From Fodinibius sp041642155 (GTDB lineage: Bacteria; Bacteroidota; Rhodothermia; Balneolales; Balneolaceae): a stretch of DNA of 64,000 bases. A program made the position numbers and the translations under genes. The notes below the pieces were generated by a model. It saw nothing but the letters and a program-made list of their open reading frames with translations, was not told where the DNA came from and made no database searches. The stretch lies in contig NZ_JBEPWZ010000001.1 of NCBI RefSeq assembly GCF_041642155.1, positions 13,512 to 77,511 on the forward strand, read 5' to 3'. Shown piece after piece: positions 17,886 through 26,742 of the stretch. The stretch's first letter is position 1; each line of letters opens with the position of its first letter.

Positions 17886-19604
17886 ATGTCCACAGACAAA
17901 AAACTCAGAAGCAGCGACTGGTTTGGCAAAAGCGGAAAAGACGGATTCATTTACCGGGCCTGGATGAAAAACCAGGGTTTTCCGCCCGACGAGTTTGAGG
18001 GCAAGCCGGTTATCGGCATCTGCAATACCTTCTCCGAGCTGACTCCCTGTAACGCCCACCTTCGCGAACTGAGCGATGCGGTCAAGCGGGGGGTCTGGGA
18101 GGCCGGCGGACTTCCCCTGGAATTCCCCGTCATGTCCCTGGGCGAGACGCTCATTCGTCCCACCGCCATGCTGTTCCGGAACCTGGCCAGCATGGATGTA
18201 GAAGAATCGATTCGGGCCAATCCCCTGGACGGGGTGGTGCTGATGTGCGGGTGCGACAAGACCACCCCCGCGCTGGTGATGGGAGCCTGCAGCGTGGATA
18301 TTCCGGCGATCGTGGTCTCCGGGGGACCCATGCTCACGGGGAAATTCCGGGGGGAGGATATCGGCACCACCGACGTGTGGCGGTTTGCCGCCGAGCATAA
18401 AGTGGGCGATCTGAGCACGGATGCGTTCAGGGAGGCCGAAGGAGCGATGTGCCGCAGCGCCGGGCACTGCGCGGTCATGGGAACCGCCTCCACGATGGCC
18501 TCCATGGCAGAGTCGCTGGGAATCAGCCTGCCGGGCAACGCGGCCATTCCCGCCGTCGACGCCCGCCGCAAGGTCCTGGCCCACCGCTCCGGCCGGAGAA
18601 TGGTGGAGATGGTGGAGGAAGACCTTACCCTCTCGAAGATCCTCAGCCGCGAGGCTTTCCTGAATGCAATCAAGGTCAACGCCGCCATTGGAGGCTCTAC
18701 CAATTTCATCGTGCACCTGACGGCCATTGCCCGCCGCGTCGGGGTGGCCCTGGAGCTGGAGGACTTTGATACCCATGGCAGCCAGGTGCCGCTGCTGGTA
18801 AACCTGAAGCCGTCAGGCGAACATCATATGGAAGATTTTTACTATGCGGGCGGGCTGCCGGCCGTTATCTGCGAGCTGCAGGATCACCTAAGCGAAGAGC
18901 CGATAACGGCCAATGGCCAAACCCTGGTAGCAAATAACCGGGACGCCCCCTGTTACGACCGCGATGTCATCGCCTCGGTTGAGGATCCCTTCCAGCAGGA
19001 GGCCGGCACCACGGTGGTACGCGGCAATCTTTGTCCCGACGGGGCCGTCATCAAAACTTCCGCGGCCTCCCCCGGGCTTCTCCGGCACCGGGGACCCGCC
19101 GTGGTTTTTGAAACGATTGAGGATTACCACGCCCGGGTCGATGATCCCGACCTGGAGGTGACCCCGGACTCTGTACTGGTCCTGAAGTATGTGGGACCCA
19201 AAGGCTATCCCGGGATGGCCGAGGTGGGTAATATGACACTGCCGAAGAAGATCCTCCGGCAGGGGGTCGACGATATGGTGCGGATCTCCGACGGACGCAT
19301 GAGCGGCACCGCCTACGGCACGGCCTTCCTGCATGTGTCCCCGGAGTCGTATGCCGGCGGCCCTCTGGCGCTGGTGGAAAACGGGGATATGATCGAGGTC
19401 GACGTGGAAAACAAGCGCCTGCACCTTGACGTGTCCGAAGAGGAACTGCAGCGAAGGAGGGCCCAGTGGACCCCGCCCCCCCACGACTACGACCGGGGCT
19501 ACGTTCGGCTCTACATCGACCACGTGCAGCAGGCACACCTGGGAGCCGATATGGATTTTTTGGCCGGTGGTTCCGGAAGCACCGTGCAGCGGGAATCGCA
19601 TTAA
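17886..19604 (+). CDS. IlvD/Edd-family dehydratase, probably sugar-acid (L-arabonate/pentonate) type
   Basis: The 572-residue iron-sulfur dehydratase removes water from a sugar acid to give a 2-keto-3-deoxy acid. The Fe-S cysteines are in GICNTFSELTPCNAH, LMCGCDKTTPALVMG and EGAMCRSAGHCAVMG. NAHLRELSDAVKRGVWEAGG, PVMSLGETLIRPTAMLFRN and AIGGSTNFIVHLTAIA are subfamily-like stretches. The RPTAMLFRNLASMDVEE segment resembles arabonate/pentonate dehydratases more than IlvD of valine synthesis, and no other ilv gene is nearby. The 3' end carries the conserved SDGRMSGTAYGTAFLHVSPE region. The lactonase is 248 bp upstream. Confidence 0.88.
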   Translation: MSTDKKLRSSDWFGKSGKDGFIYRAWMKNQGFPPDEFEGKPVIGICNTFSELTPCNAHLRELSDAVKRGVWEAGGLPLEFPVMSLGETLIRPTAMLFRNLASMDVEESIRANPLDGVVLMCGCDKTTPALVMGACSVDIPAIVVSGGPMLTGKFRGEDIGTTDVWRFAAEHKVGDLSTDAFREAEGAMCRSAGHCAVMGTASTMASMAESLGISLPGNAAIPAVDARRKVLAHRSGRRMVEMVEEDLTLSKILSREAFLNAIKVNAAIGGSTNFIVHLTAIARRVGVALELEDFDTHGSQVPLLVNLKPSGEHHMEDFYYAGGLPAVICELQDHLSEEPITANGQTLVANNRDAPCYDRDVIASVEDPFQQEAGTTVVRGNLCPDGAVIKTSAASPGLLRHRGPAVVFETIEDYHARVDDPDLEVTPDSVLVLKYVGPKGYPGMAEVGNMTLPKKILRQGVDDMVRISDGRMSGTAYGTAFLHVSPESYAGGPLALVENGDMIEVDVENKRLHLDVSEEELQRRRAQWTPPPHDYDRGYVRLYIDHVQQAHLGADMDFLAGGSGSTVQRESH

Positions 19605-19753
19605 CCGGGAGCCGGAAAAATTATCCCGGATTTATCACCAAGAGGCAGGATGTATTGTTGTACCTTATAGTAGAGATAAAGTTATGTCGATTTATACGGG
19701 TTGCAAACTATATTACCCCTGATGCTTTCAGAAGCTATGGCTTCTCAACGTCC

Positions 19754-22177
19754 TCACCGGTTCCGCTGACTTCCGAAGAAGTACTGGAAGTTCAGGGAAT
19801 ATGAACGCGTAGACCAACTGAATTCCCGCTGCGTGTAGTAATCGGTATTGGGATTTCCATCCGTATTAACCGTATGGCTGAAGTTCTGGGCATCAAACAC
19901 ATCACGCACATTGAAGACAATTTTGGCTTTTTCTTCAAACAGATCGTAAGAGATTCCGGTATCGGTCATCGTCATGCCGTCCCGGCTTCCCTGCGGCGTA
20001 CTGCTCGGGCCGCGATACCGCATGGAAGCCTGGTAATTCAAGCCATCAACAATCTCCCACCGGAGTCGCATGCGGGCCTGAAAATTATCCGATTCGCTGC
20101 TGAACACCCGCTCTTCGTACGTACCTTCCGTATTCGACTGGAACAGATTGGCACTGCCGGTCAGGGTAAAGATATCACCGATCTCCTGGTCAGCCGAAAA
20201 CTCAATGCCCCACGCTTCTTCACTCGCAAAGTTGATCGGAAACCGGAACTGCACGCCGTCTCTCTGCTCATTGATACGTTCAATTACGTCGGTGCGATAG
20301 CGGTAGTAAAAGCTGGTCAGCAGCGAGCCGCTTCCCCAGTATTGCAGGTACCCTGCTTCGTAGGAATTACTGTATTCAGGGGTCAAATCGGGATTGCCGA
20401 TATACTGACTCCTGTTATCATCAAAATCGATGCCCGGCAGTAACGAGCGGGACCACGGTCGGCGCAACCTCCGGCTGTAGCTCAGCTGTACCGACTGCTG
20501 CTCATTAAATGAGTAGTTCAAAAAGACGCTGGGAAACAGGCCGATATAGTTTTGCTCATTTACATCGCCCGTTTCTTTAATTTCAGTGCGGATATTCGTG
20601 TTTTCCGCACGCACGCCAACCTGCCCGGAAAAGTCGCCGAACTCGCCACCCAGAATGAGAAAGGCCGCATTCACATTTTCCCGGTAGAGAAAGTTTTGCG
20701 TGTAGGCCGGCTCTTCCACCCATGTACCGTCGACAAGCGTTTCCGCCTTATAGCCCGTGTCCATCCATTCGGTATCGCTGCGAAGACCGGTTTCCAGCTT
20801 GCCGTTTTCACCCAGGGGACGCACATACTCGGCATCGAATCGCAGATCCATCTCTTCTTCGGTATCTTCGGCCCGCTGCTGCAGCGGATCGGCCAATCCC
20901 TGCTGCACCACTTCGTCAATATCCGTATCAGCATTCTCCCGGCTGATATCAAAACTTGCGTCGGCCTCGAATTTATGTTCATCACCGTCGAACTCATTCT
21001 CATAATCTAGATTAAAATCAAAATTACTTTCGTTTTCCGTCTCCTCGGTATCCCGGTTGGTAACCTCTTCGGGCGAGGCACTTATATAATCCATTGGATT
21101 TCCCCCGAAGTTATCCCCGCTATACTCCCAGTCGGTATACTCCCAGTCGGTATAAATCATATCTTCTTCGTTTACCTCCTGCTCGAGACTGATATAGGTG
21201 CTGGCGGTTAAGATCTCATCATCGGAAAGATAAAAATCGGCCCCAAAACGGAAGTCTCCGTCAACTTCCGATTCATGGGCATCCGTCTCTTCTCGATACA
21301 TATACTCTGTATCGGGTCCCGAAAATCGCTGGAAAGAACTGCCGGATTCCGGTTCGGAGCGGTAATCAACTCCCACGTCAGCAAACCAGTTTACACGAGG
21401 CATTCGATAATTAAGGTTAATTGAGCCTTCATATTCTTCGGGATAACCAGTTCCTATACTCGCGCTCCCGTTCAGTCCAAGCTCCCGATCATCCGTAAGG
21501 ATAATATTTATAATGCCGGCTGAACCTTCGGCAGCATATTTAGAGGAGGGATTGGTAATAATTTCTACTTCTTTAATCATGGAAGCCGGAATACTTCTCA
21601 GGGCATCCACATTGCTGCTGCTTACCATACTTGACGGTTTGCCGTTGATAAGAACACGGACCGACTCATTCCCCCGAAGGCTGATATTTCCTTCAATATC
21701 CGTAGCAATAGAAGGCACGTTATCAAGCACGTTTACGGCCGAGCCGCCCAGGCTGGTGATATCCTGGCCCACATTAAAAACGCGCCGGTCGAAGCTCATC
21801 TCCATTTGTGAACTTTCACCGCGGACGACCACTTCCTCCATTTCCTGGGAGGTAGGAGTCAGCGTTACCTGACCGATATCCACGGTTTCACCGGCATCGA
21901 CTTCTACCGGCTGCGTGTGGGGAGAAAGGGACAGAAAAGTGATTTTCAAGACATACCGGCCCGGATCTATATCAATCCTAAAGGTTCCGTCGGAATCGGT
22001 GGGAGCTCCTGTTACCACCTCCGATTCGGTGGAATCATACACCGATACCGAAGCGGAAGGTACGGGATCGTCCTGATTGTCCAGAACCTCACCGGTAATG
22101 ACACCCTCTCCGGCCTGTCCGATGGCAAAAGAAGTTATCAATAAGGTGAAGACAAGTGATAATAATAACTTTTTCAT
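19754..22177 (-). CDS. TonB-dependent-receptor-like outer-membrane protein (Omp_b-brl_3 family) with CarboxypepD_reg domain
   Basis: The 807-residue protein has a signal peptide (residues 1-20, ending in FAIGQA) and a carboxypeptidase-like regulatory domain (GEGVITGEVLDNQDDPVPSASVSVYDST, about 22-100). A plug region follows (NVGQDITSLGGSAVNVLDNVPSIATDIEG and VLINGKPSS), then a long, Asp/Glu-rich beta-barrel. The C-terminus YSLNFQYFFGSQRNR has the aromatic-rich end of such barrels. The substrate is unknown. No inner-membrane ABC or SusD partner is next to it. The upstream gene on the same strand is the two-component system, about 360 bp away. The acidity would suit a halophilic host. Confidence 0.9.
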   Translation of the reverse strand: MKKLLLSLVFTLLITSFAIGQAGEGVITGEVLDNQDDPVPSASVSVYDSTESEVVTGAPTDSDGTFRIDIDPGRYVLKITFLSLSPHTQPVEVDAGETVDIGQVTLTPTSQEMEEVVVRGESSQMEMSFDRRVFNVGQDITSLGGSAVNVLDNVPSIATDIEGNISLRGNESVRVLINGKPSSMVSSSNVDALRSIPASMIKEVEIITNPSSKYAAEGSAGIINIILTDDRELGLNGSASIGTGYPEEYEGSINLNYRMPRVNWFADVGVDYRSEPESGSSFQRFSGPDTEYMYREETDAHESEVDGDFRFGADFYLSDDEILTASTYISLEQEVNEEDMIYTDWEYTDWEYSGDNFGGNPMDYISASPEEVTNRDTEETENESNFDFNLDYENEFDGDEHKFEADASFDISRENADTDIDEVVQQGLADPLQQRAEDTEEEMDLRFDAEYVRPLGENGKLETGLRSDTEWMDTGYKAETLVDGTWVEEPAYTQNFLYRENVNAAFLILGGEFGDFSGQVGVRAENTNIRTEIKETGDVNEQNYIGLFPSVFLNYSFNEQQSVQLSYSRRLRRPWSRSLLPGIDFDDNRSQYIGNPDLTPEYSNSYEAGYLQYWGSGSLLTSFYYRYRTDVIERINEQRDGVQFRFPINFASEEAWGIEFSADQEIGDIFTLTGSANLFQSNTEGTYEERVFSSESDNFQARMRLRWEIVDGLNYQASMRYRGPSSTPQGSRDGMTMTDTGISYDLFEEKAKIVFNVRDVFDAQNFSHTVNTDGNPNTDYYTQREFSWSTRSYSLNFQYFFGSQRNR

Positions 22178-22537
22178 TCAACCAATATAGTTTCCTTTTC
22201 TGTTTGTGTTTAACGTAACAATCGAACTTGTGGTAAGATTGTATGAAAGCTGAAGGAAATCTGAATTATTGATGTTTTTAATCACTTCTAACAAATATTT
22301 ACAAAATAGTCTTTCGACTTTGCTGAGCGCACCCTGCTTCGCTTCAAATACAGGCTGAAACAACGCCGGAGGCCACGTTACAGGAACAACTGGGCTGCAG
22401 GGCCGAACAGTAAACGACCAGGCGGTACTGAAGCAGCTGAATTTCGCCCGGGATGAAGGAGAGGAGATTGCCGGCATAGTCGAATACATGGGACCCATTT
22501 TGAAACTGCGGGGAAACGCTTTTTTATTGATTCCGGA
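22178..22537. other. Intergenic region with a possible coding relic
   Basis: It lies between the receptor and the histidine kinase. On the plus strand, from about 22365 to 22555, a frame reads protein-like (VLKQLNFARDEGEEIAGIV, then a hydrophobic stretch AFLLIPD) with no upstream start. It could be a gene remnant, but no family is recognised. The frame's 3' end overlaps the antisense of the kinase end. Confidence 0.3.
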
Positions 22538-23815
22538 TTATACAGACTCCGGATGAAATCTCACGTTTATGGTATGCCAGCCATCTTCATAGTCATAAGA
22601 GATCGCGTAGTTATTCTGATCTACAATTTGTTCGATGATCGAGAGACCAAGGCCGATGGAGTCTACGCCGTGATCAGCCTTTTTAAAACGCTTGAAAAGC
22701 ACATTGGTATCCATATCAAGCGGCTTGCCGGTATTGGATATCTCCAGGCGGTCATTCGCCAGCGTAATGCGGATACGGCCATTCTCAATATTGTGCTTGA
22801 TAGCGTTTTGAAAAAGATTGGTCCACATGATATCGGCCAATACCGGGTGGATCTGCAGGAAAACCTCCTCTTCAAGGTCCGTTTCCACTTGCAGGCCGTT
22901 TAATTTGATAAACTCCTCAAAGGCCTGCGTGCTCTCCCGGATGAGGTTCGTAACATTCACCTTATCCTTGTTTGTAAATTCGTGATTTTCAATCTTGGTC
23001 AGCAGTGCAAGCGACTCGCTGAGCCGCGACAGTTTCTTGATCGAGCGCTGACTTGCTTCCACATATTGATACTGTTCGGGCGTAAGATCCGTCTCGGTGA
23101 GCAGCTCCAGCTTTCCTTTGGTAATAGAAAGAGGGGTTTGCAGTTCATGTGACGCATTTTCGGCAAATTCTTTTAAGTTCTTATAGTCCTTGACGGCCTT
23201 GCGGGTCATTTCTTCCACAAACCGGTTCAAATCATTAAACTCTTCGACGCTGGTCTCTTTCGCCAGAATAGGTTCCCTATCCTGGATATTAAACCGCTTG
23301 ATACGGGCCAGGGTCTCGCGAAAGGGTTTAAACAGCCGCCCGGAGACGATAAATCCAACCCCGATCGCCCCGATGACCTGCAGTCCTAAAATCCACAGCA
23401 AGATCTGTATCACCGCTTCCGTGATATCGTCAGTCTCAACCAGGGCCCCGTAGGTGGAAATAAAATAAGAAGTGTCTTCCACGGTCCGGTAGGCCGAGAC
23501 TTTCAGGTTGGGTTCCATCTGTTGCAGGCGGTCGTGCCAGACCATGGTATCTTTGATAACGGTTTCCGGGGCTACTTTTTGGGGGAGTTGCTGGATTATG
23601 AGGTTGCGATCGCCCGACCCTTTCAGTTTTTCAGACTTAAAATCCTTTCCTTTCTCCAGCAGGTACGTCACCCGGTCAATCCGGTCCATAAAGCGCCACT
23701 TCAGCTCATTGTCCAGCTCCCCCTTGATAACGAAAAAGGATATATACCCCCCTATACCCAGCACAATGACCGTGACGACAAGGTAAATTAATATGAATTT
23801 GTTAATGAGTTTCAC
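22538..23815 (-). CDS. Sensor histidine kinase (two-component system)
   Basis: The 425-residue kinase has TM1 at residues 7-29, an extracytoplasmic sensor region (30-134) and TM2 at about 135-158. A HAMP-like linker and a HisKA domain follow (NASHELQTPLSITKGKL, His223). The HATPase domain has an N-box (WTNLFQNAIKHNIENGRI), a G1 region and a G2 box (SIGLGLSIIEQIVDQ). It phosphorylates the response regulator encoded directly upstream. Its ATG overlaps the regulator's stop by 4 bp, so translation is coupled. The ligand is not known. Confidence 0.96.
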   Translation of the reverse strand: MKLINKFILIYLVVTVIVLGIGGYISFFVIKGELDNELKWRFMDRIDRVTYLLEKGKDFKSEKLKGSGDRNLIIQQLPQKVAPETVIKDTMVWHDRLQQMEPNLKVSAYRTVEDTSYFISTYGALVETDDITEAVIQILLWILGLQVIGAIGVGFIVSGRLFKPFRETLARIKRFNIQDREPILAKETSVEEFNDLNRFVEEMTRKAVKDYKNLKEFAENASHELQTPLSITKGKLELLTETDLTPEQYQYVEASQRSIKKLSRLSESLALLTKIENHEFTNKDKVNVTNLIRESTQAFEEFIKLNGLQVETDLEEEVFLQIHPVLADIMWTNLFQNAIKHNIENGRIRITLANDRLEISNTGKPLDMDTNVLFKRFKKADHGVDSIGLGLSIIEQIVDQNNYAISYDYEDGWHTINVRFHPESV

Positions 23816-24498
23816 GGGCGGTTGTTCACTTTGAACTTATAGCCAATTCCGTACACACTTTCGATATAATTTTGGGCCCCGGCTTTTTCCAGTTTTTTGC
23901 GCAGGTTCTTGATATGCTGGTAGACGAAATCCAGATTCGTAAGGTGATCCACGTAATCGCCCCACAAGTGTTCGGCGATGGTTTGCTTGGAGAGCACATG
24001 ATTTTTATTGGAAGCGAAATAGAGGATCAGGTCATATTCCTTGGGGGTCAGGTCGACGGCAGTGCCATTGACGGTCACCTCCATCGTATCCGTATTGATC
24101 GCAATTTCATTGACGTTGATGATCTCCCGGCCATCGCGCTGGTTACGGCGGTTAACGGCTTTAATGCGCGCATGCAGCTCCGGCAGCTGGAACGGCTTGG
24201 TAATGTAGTCGTCGGCCCCCAGTTCGAGTCCCTTCACTTTGTCATCAAGGGCATTTTTTGCGGAAATGATGATGGTTCCGGTTTGGGGATTGACCGATTT
24301 AAGCTCACGCAAAACCTGCAGCCCCGACCCGCCGGGAATCATAATATCAATGAGCACCACGTCATACGTATACGACATCACCTTATCGAAGGCCACCCTG
24401 TAATCCCGGGCGAACTCGCAGATATAGCCCTCCCGCTTCAGGTAGGTACGGATATTCTGCAGCAAATCTTCATTATCTTCGATAATAAGCAGTTTCAT
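23812..24498 (-). CDS. Response regulator, OmpR/PhoB family
   Basis: The 228-residue protein has a receiver domain with phosphoacceptor Asp51 (VVLIDIMIPGG), the acidic pair IIEDNED, and the conserved Lys in SAKNALDD. A C-terminal winged-helix DNA-binding domain follows (VDLTPKEYDLILYFASN and YIESVYGIGYKFKVN). It is the first gene of the two-component operon, with the kinase behind it. The Omp_b-brl_3 receptor gene at 19754-22177 is a possible target, on position only. Confidence 0.97.
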   Translation of the reverse strand: MKLLIIEDNEDLLQNIRTYLKREGYICEFARDYRVAFDKVMSYTYDVVLIDIMIPGGSGLQVLRELKSVNPQTGTIIISAKNALDDKVKGLELGADDYITKPFQLPELHARIKAVNRRNQRDGREIINVNEIAINTDTMEVTVNGTAVDLTPKEYDLILYFASNKNHVLSKQTIAEHLWGDYVDHLTNLDFVYQHIKNLRKKLEKAGAQNYIESVYGIGYKFKVNNRP

Positions 24499-24859
24499 AC
24501 GTCAAAAGGTACAAAATGATTTTGAAGCAAAACTGAAGTTAAGGGGCAGTCGGGCAGGCATCTTATGGTCCGCCTTCACTGCTGACGAGTAAAACCTCTT
24601 GCATGCATGAGGCCCTGGCAGGGGACACGCCTGGGGGCTCCCGCAGCACGACCTCTATCACCCACTTTGGACAGATCGTCTATATTCAACGGTTGTTTGA
24701 AGAGAAAAACCGAAATCTGCCGACAGGAAGTTTTCTAAAGTATAACCCGAAATATTCTCTTTAGAGAACCTGGCGTTACAGAAATAGAATATCAGAAATT
24801 ATTCGCAAGAATCGGATTTTTTCTGGCGTTTATTCCTGCTATGTTTGAAACACACATAA
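24499..24859. other. Divergent intergenic region with a short unassigned frame
   Basis: About 360 bp. A 54-codon frame from an ATG at 24603 (ending in LPTGSFLKYNPKYSL) is unassigned and may be chance. A TTCTC-TTTA-GAGAA hairpin lies near 24753-24766, close to the promoter side of the repair gene. No clear promoter boxes were found. Confidence 0.3.
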
Positions 24860-25717
24860 ATGACAGACCAAACGATGACAGACTACCAGCGGGTGGCCGA
24901 AGCCATCACGTACATCAAACACCATTCTAGCGAGCAGCCTCAATTGGAAGATATTGCCGGAGCCGTCCACCTCAGTCCCTATCATTTCCACCGGATATTT
25001 AAGAAGTGGGCGGGGGTAACCCCTAAAGAATTCCTGCAATACATTAGTCTGAATCGCGCCAAAAAGCTGTTAAAAAAGAACCAGACTATCGAAGAAGCAA
25101 CTTTTCGCACCGGGCTCTCCAGCAGCAGCCGCCTTCACGACCTGTTTGTCAATATCGAAGGAATGACGCCCGGAGAATTTAAGAGCCGGGGCCAGTCGCT
25201 TGACATCCGCTACCATTTCAGTAAAAGTCCCTTTGGCGATATCCTGATCGCCTCTACGGGCAAGGGGATTAGCAATCTGAGTTTTGTGAAAGAGCGGGAT
25301 GAAAGCATACGGATATTGAAGAAACGCTGGCCGAAGGCCCGCATCACCGAAGGCAAAGACAAACACATACGAAACCTGGATAACAGGTTCGGAAGCGGCT
25401 GGCAGGACCCGGATGAAATCAAACTCCACATTCGTGGAACTGAATTCCAGTTGAAAGTATGGGAAGCCCTGCTGAAAATTCCGGTCGGCCAGCTGGTTAC
25501 GTACTCCGATGTGGCACAAGCAATCGAGAACCCCAAAGCTTCCCGCGCCGTAGGCACGGCCTTGGCTAACAACCCGATCGCCTACCTGATTCCCTGTCAC
25601 CGGGTAATCAGGAAAGCGGGAGGCATCGGGGAATATCGCTGGGGCAGCACCCGCAAGACGGCCATCATAGGATGGGAGGCCGCGCAAGCCGGGGAGGACC
25701 ATGCTGGGGCAGACTGA
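24860..25717 (+). CDS. AraC-type HTH fused to O6-methylguanine-DNA methyltransferase (Ada-like)
   Basis: The 285-residue protein has two AraC HTH motifs in residues 1-110 (LEDIAGAVHLSPYHFHRIFKKW, then EEATFRTGLSSSSRLHDLF). From about residue 120 it has a methyltransferase domain with the acceptor cysteine in PIAYLIPCHRVIRKAGGIGEYRWG. It lacks the N-terminal phosphotriester-accepting Ada domain, so it repairs O6-methylguanine and may regulate target genes. The domain order is that of shortened Ada proteins in many bacteria. The gene is followed by a beta-lactamase-family relic and then an SDR. Confidence 0.95.
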   Translation: MTDQTMTDYQRVAEAITYIKHHSSEQPQLEDIAGAVHLSPYHFHRIFKKWAGVTPKEFLQYISLNRAKKLLKKNQTIEEATFRTGLSSSSRLHDLFVNIEGMTPGEFKSRGQSLDIRYHFSKSPFGDILIASTGKGISNLSFVKERDESIRILKKRWPKARITEGKDKHIRNLDNRFGSGWQDPDEIKLHIRGTEFQLKVWEALLKIPVGQLVTYSDVAQAIENPKASRAVGTALANNPIAYLIPCHRVIRKAGGIGEYRWGSTRKTAIIGWEAAQAGEDHAGAD

Positions 25718-25731
25718 TTTAGGTGCCACAA

Positions 25732-25842
25732 AATCTTTTCAAACCCGCCAGCCAGTGGAGCTACTCCAATCACGGTATCCTCTTTTGGGGACGGATTGTC
25801 GAGCTCGTCACCCACGATGACTACAAATATTACATAGCTGGC
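25732..25842 (+). pseudogene. Relic of a serine beta-lactamase-family (class C/D-Ala-D-Ala carboxypeptidase-like) gene
   Basis: An in-frame stretch of about 37 codons reads LFKPASQWSYSNHGILFWGR and IVELVTHDDYKYYI. It resembles the Y-S-N active-site region of class C beta-lactamase-like serine hydrolases, where GxxWxYSNxGxxLLGxIIE is typical. No other part of the gene is visible on either side, so this is a truncated fragment left between the repair gene and the SDR. There is no start codon of its own. Confidence 0.55.
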
Positions 25843-25938
25843 CGTCCACGGTCCGCACCTTGCCGACAAGATCAATCAAACGTTTTGTGCTCAATTCAAG
25901 TTATAGAGATCAATAATCTCAAGAAAAAGCTATTATTC

Positions 25939-26610
25939 ATGGATTTAAAAAACAAAGCCGCTATTGTAACAGGAGCCAGCCGGGGTATCGGTCGCTCTAT
26001 CACCCGGGCGCTGCTGGACAAAGGCGCTACCGTAGCCGGATGGAGCCGCTCGGAACCCGAAAATTTCAGCCATAAGAACTTTTCTTATATAAAAGCCGAT
26101 CTCACTCAGCAAAACGCCGTACAACAGGCTTACCAGCAGACAACGGATGCATTGGGAGAACACATCTCCATTTTGATTAACAATGCCGGCGTGGGCTATA
26201 AAGGGGACCTGGATGAGATGCCGTCGGAAAAATGGCGTTATCTTTTTGATCTGAACGTACATGGCATTTTTTATGTGAGCCGGCTGGTGATTCCACCGAT
26301 GAAAACTCGACAAGAGGGACATATTATCAACATTTCATCCGGCGCGGGGACCAACGGCATTGCGGGCATGAGCTGCTATTCGGCGACCAAGCACGCGGTC
26401 GTGGGCATCTCGCGCTCGCTGCACCAGGAATTGCGCGATTTTGGGATCAAGGTGACCTGCCTGTCACCCGGCTCGGTGGATACCGGCTTTTCGGATTCGG
26501 AGAAGAATAAACTGAAACCCGATGAGCTGGCACGATCGGCCGTGCATATCCTGGAATGCTCCCAAAACTTCCACTACACCGATGTACAAGTGCGTCCCCT
26601 GCAGCCTTAA
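25939..26610 (+). CDS. Short-chain dehydrogenase/reductase
   Basis: The 223-residue SDR uses NAD(P). Motifs are TGASRGIGRSI (cofactor), NNAGVG, the catalytic Ser in HIINISSGAGTNGIAG, and Tyr-X3-Lys in CYSATKHAVVG. The PGSVDTGFSD stretch is typical. The ATG at 25939 is the correct start: the reading frame is open further upstream, but that part codes for the unrelated relic. The substrate is unknown. It converges with the SusD gene. Confidence 0.95.
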   Translation: MDLKNKAAIVTGASRGIGRSITRALLDKGATVAGWSRSEPENFSHKNFSYIKADLTQQNAVQQAYQQTTDALGEHISILINNAGVGYKGDLDEMPSEKWRYLFDLNVHGIFYVSRLVIPPMKTRQEGHIINISSGAGTNGIAGMSCYSATKHAVVGISRSLHQELRDFGIKVTCLSPGSVDTGFSDSEKNKLKPDELARSAVHILECSQNFHYTDVQVRPLQP

Positions 26611-26742
26611 CTCGCATTTGTTACTTGCCTGAGGGTAGCGATAGTCTTATGTTGGTTGGTTTATTTTTCAGCTTTTTCCACCCAATTCGGCTAATTTGTT
26701 CCTTTTGCATCCGGCGCCGTGTTGGCCGGAGTGGCCGATTAA

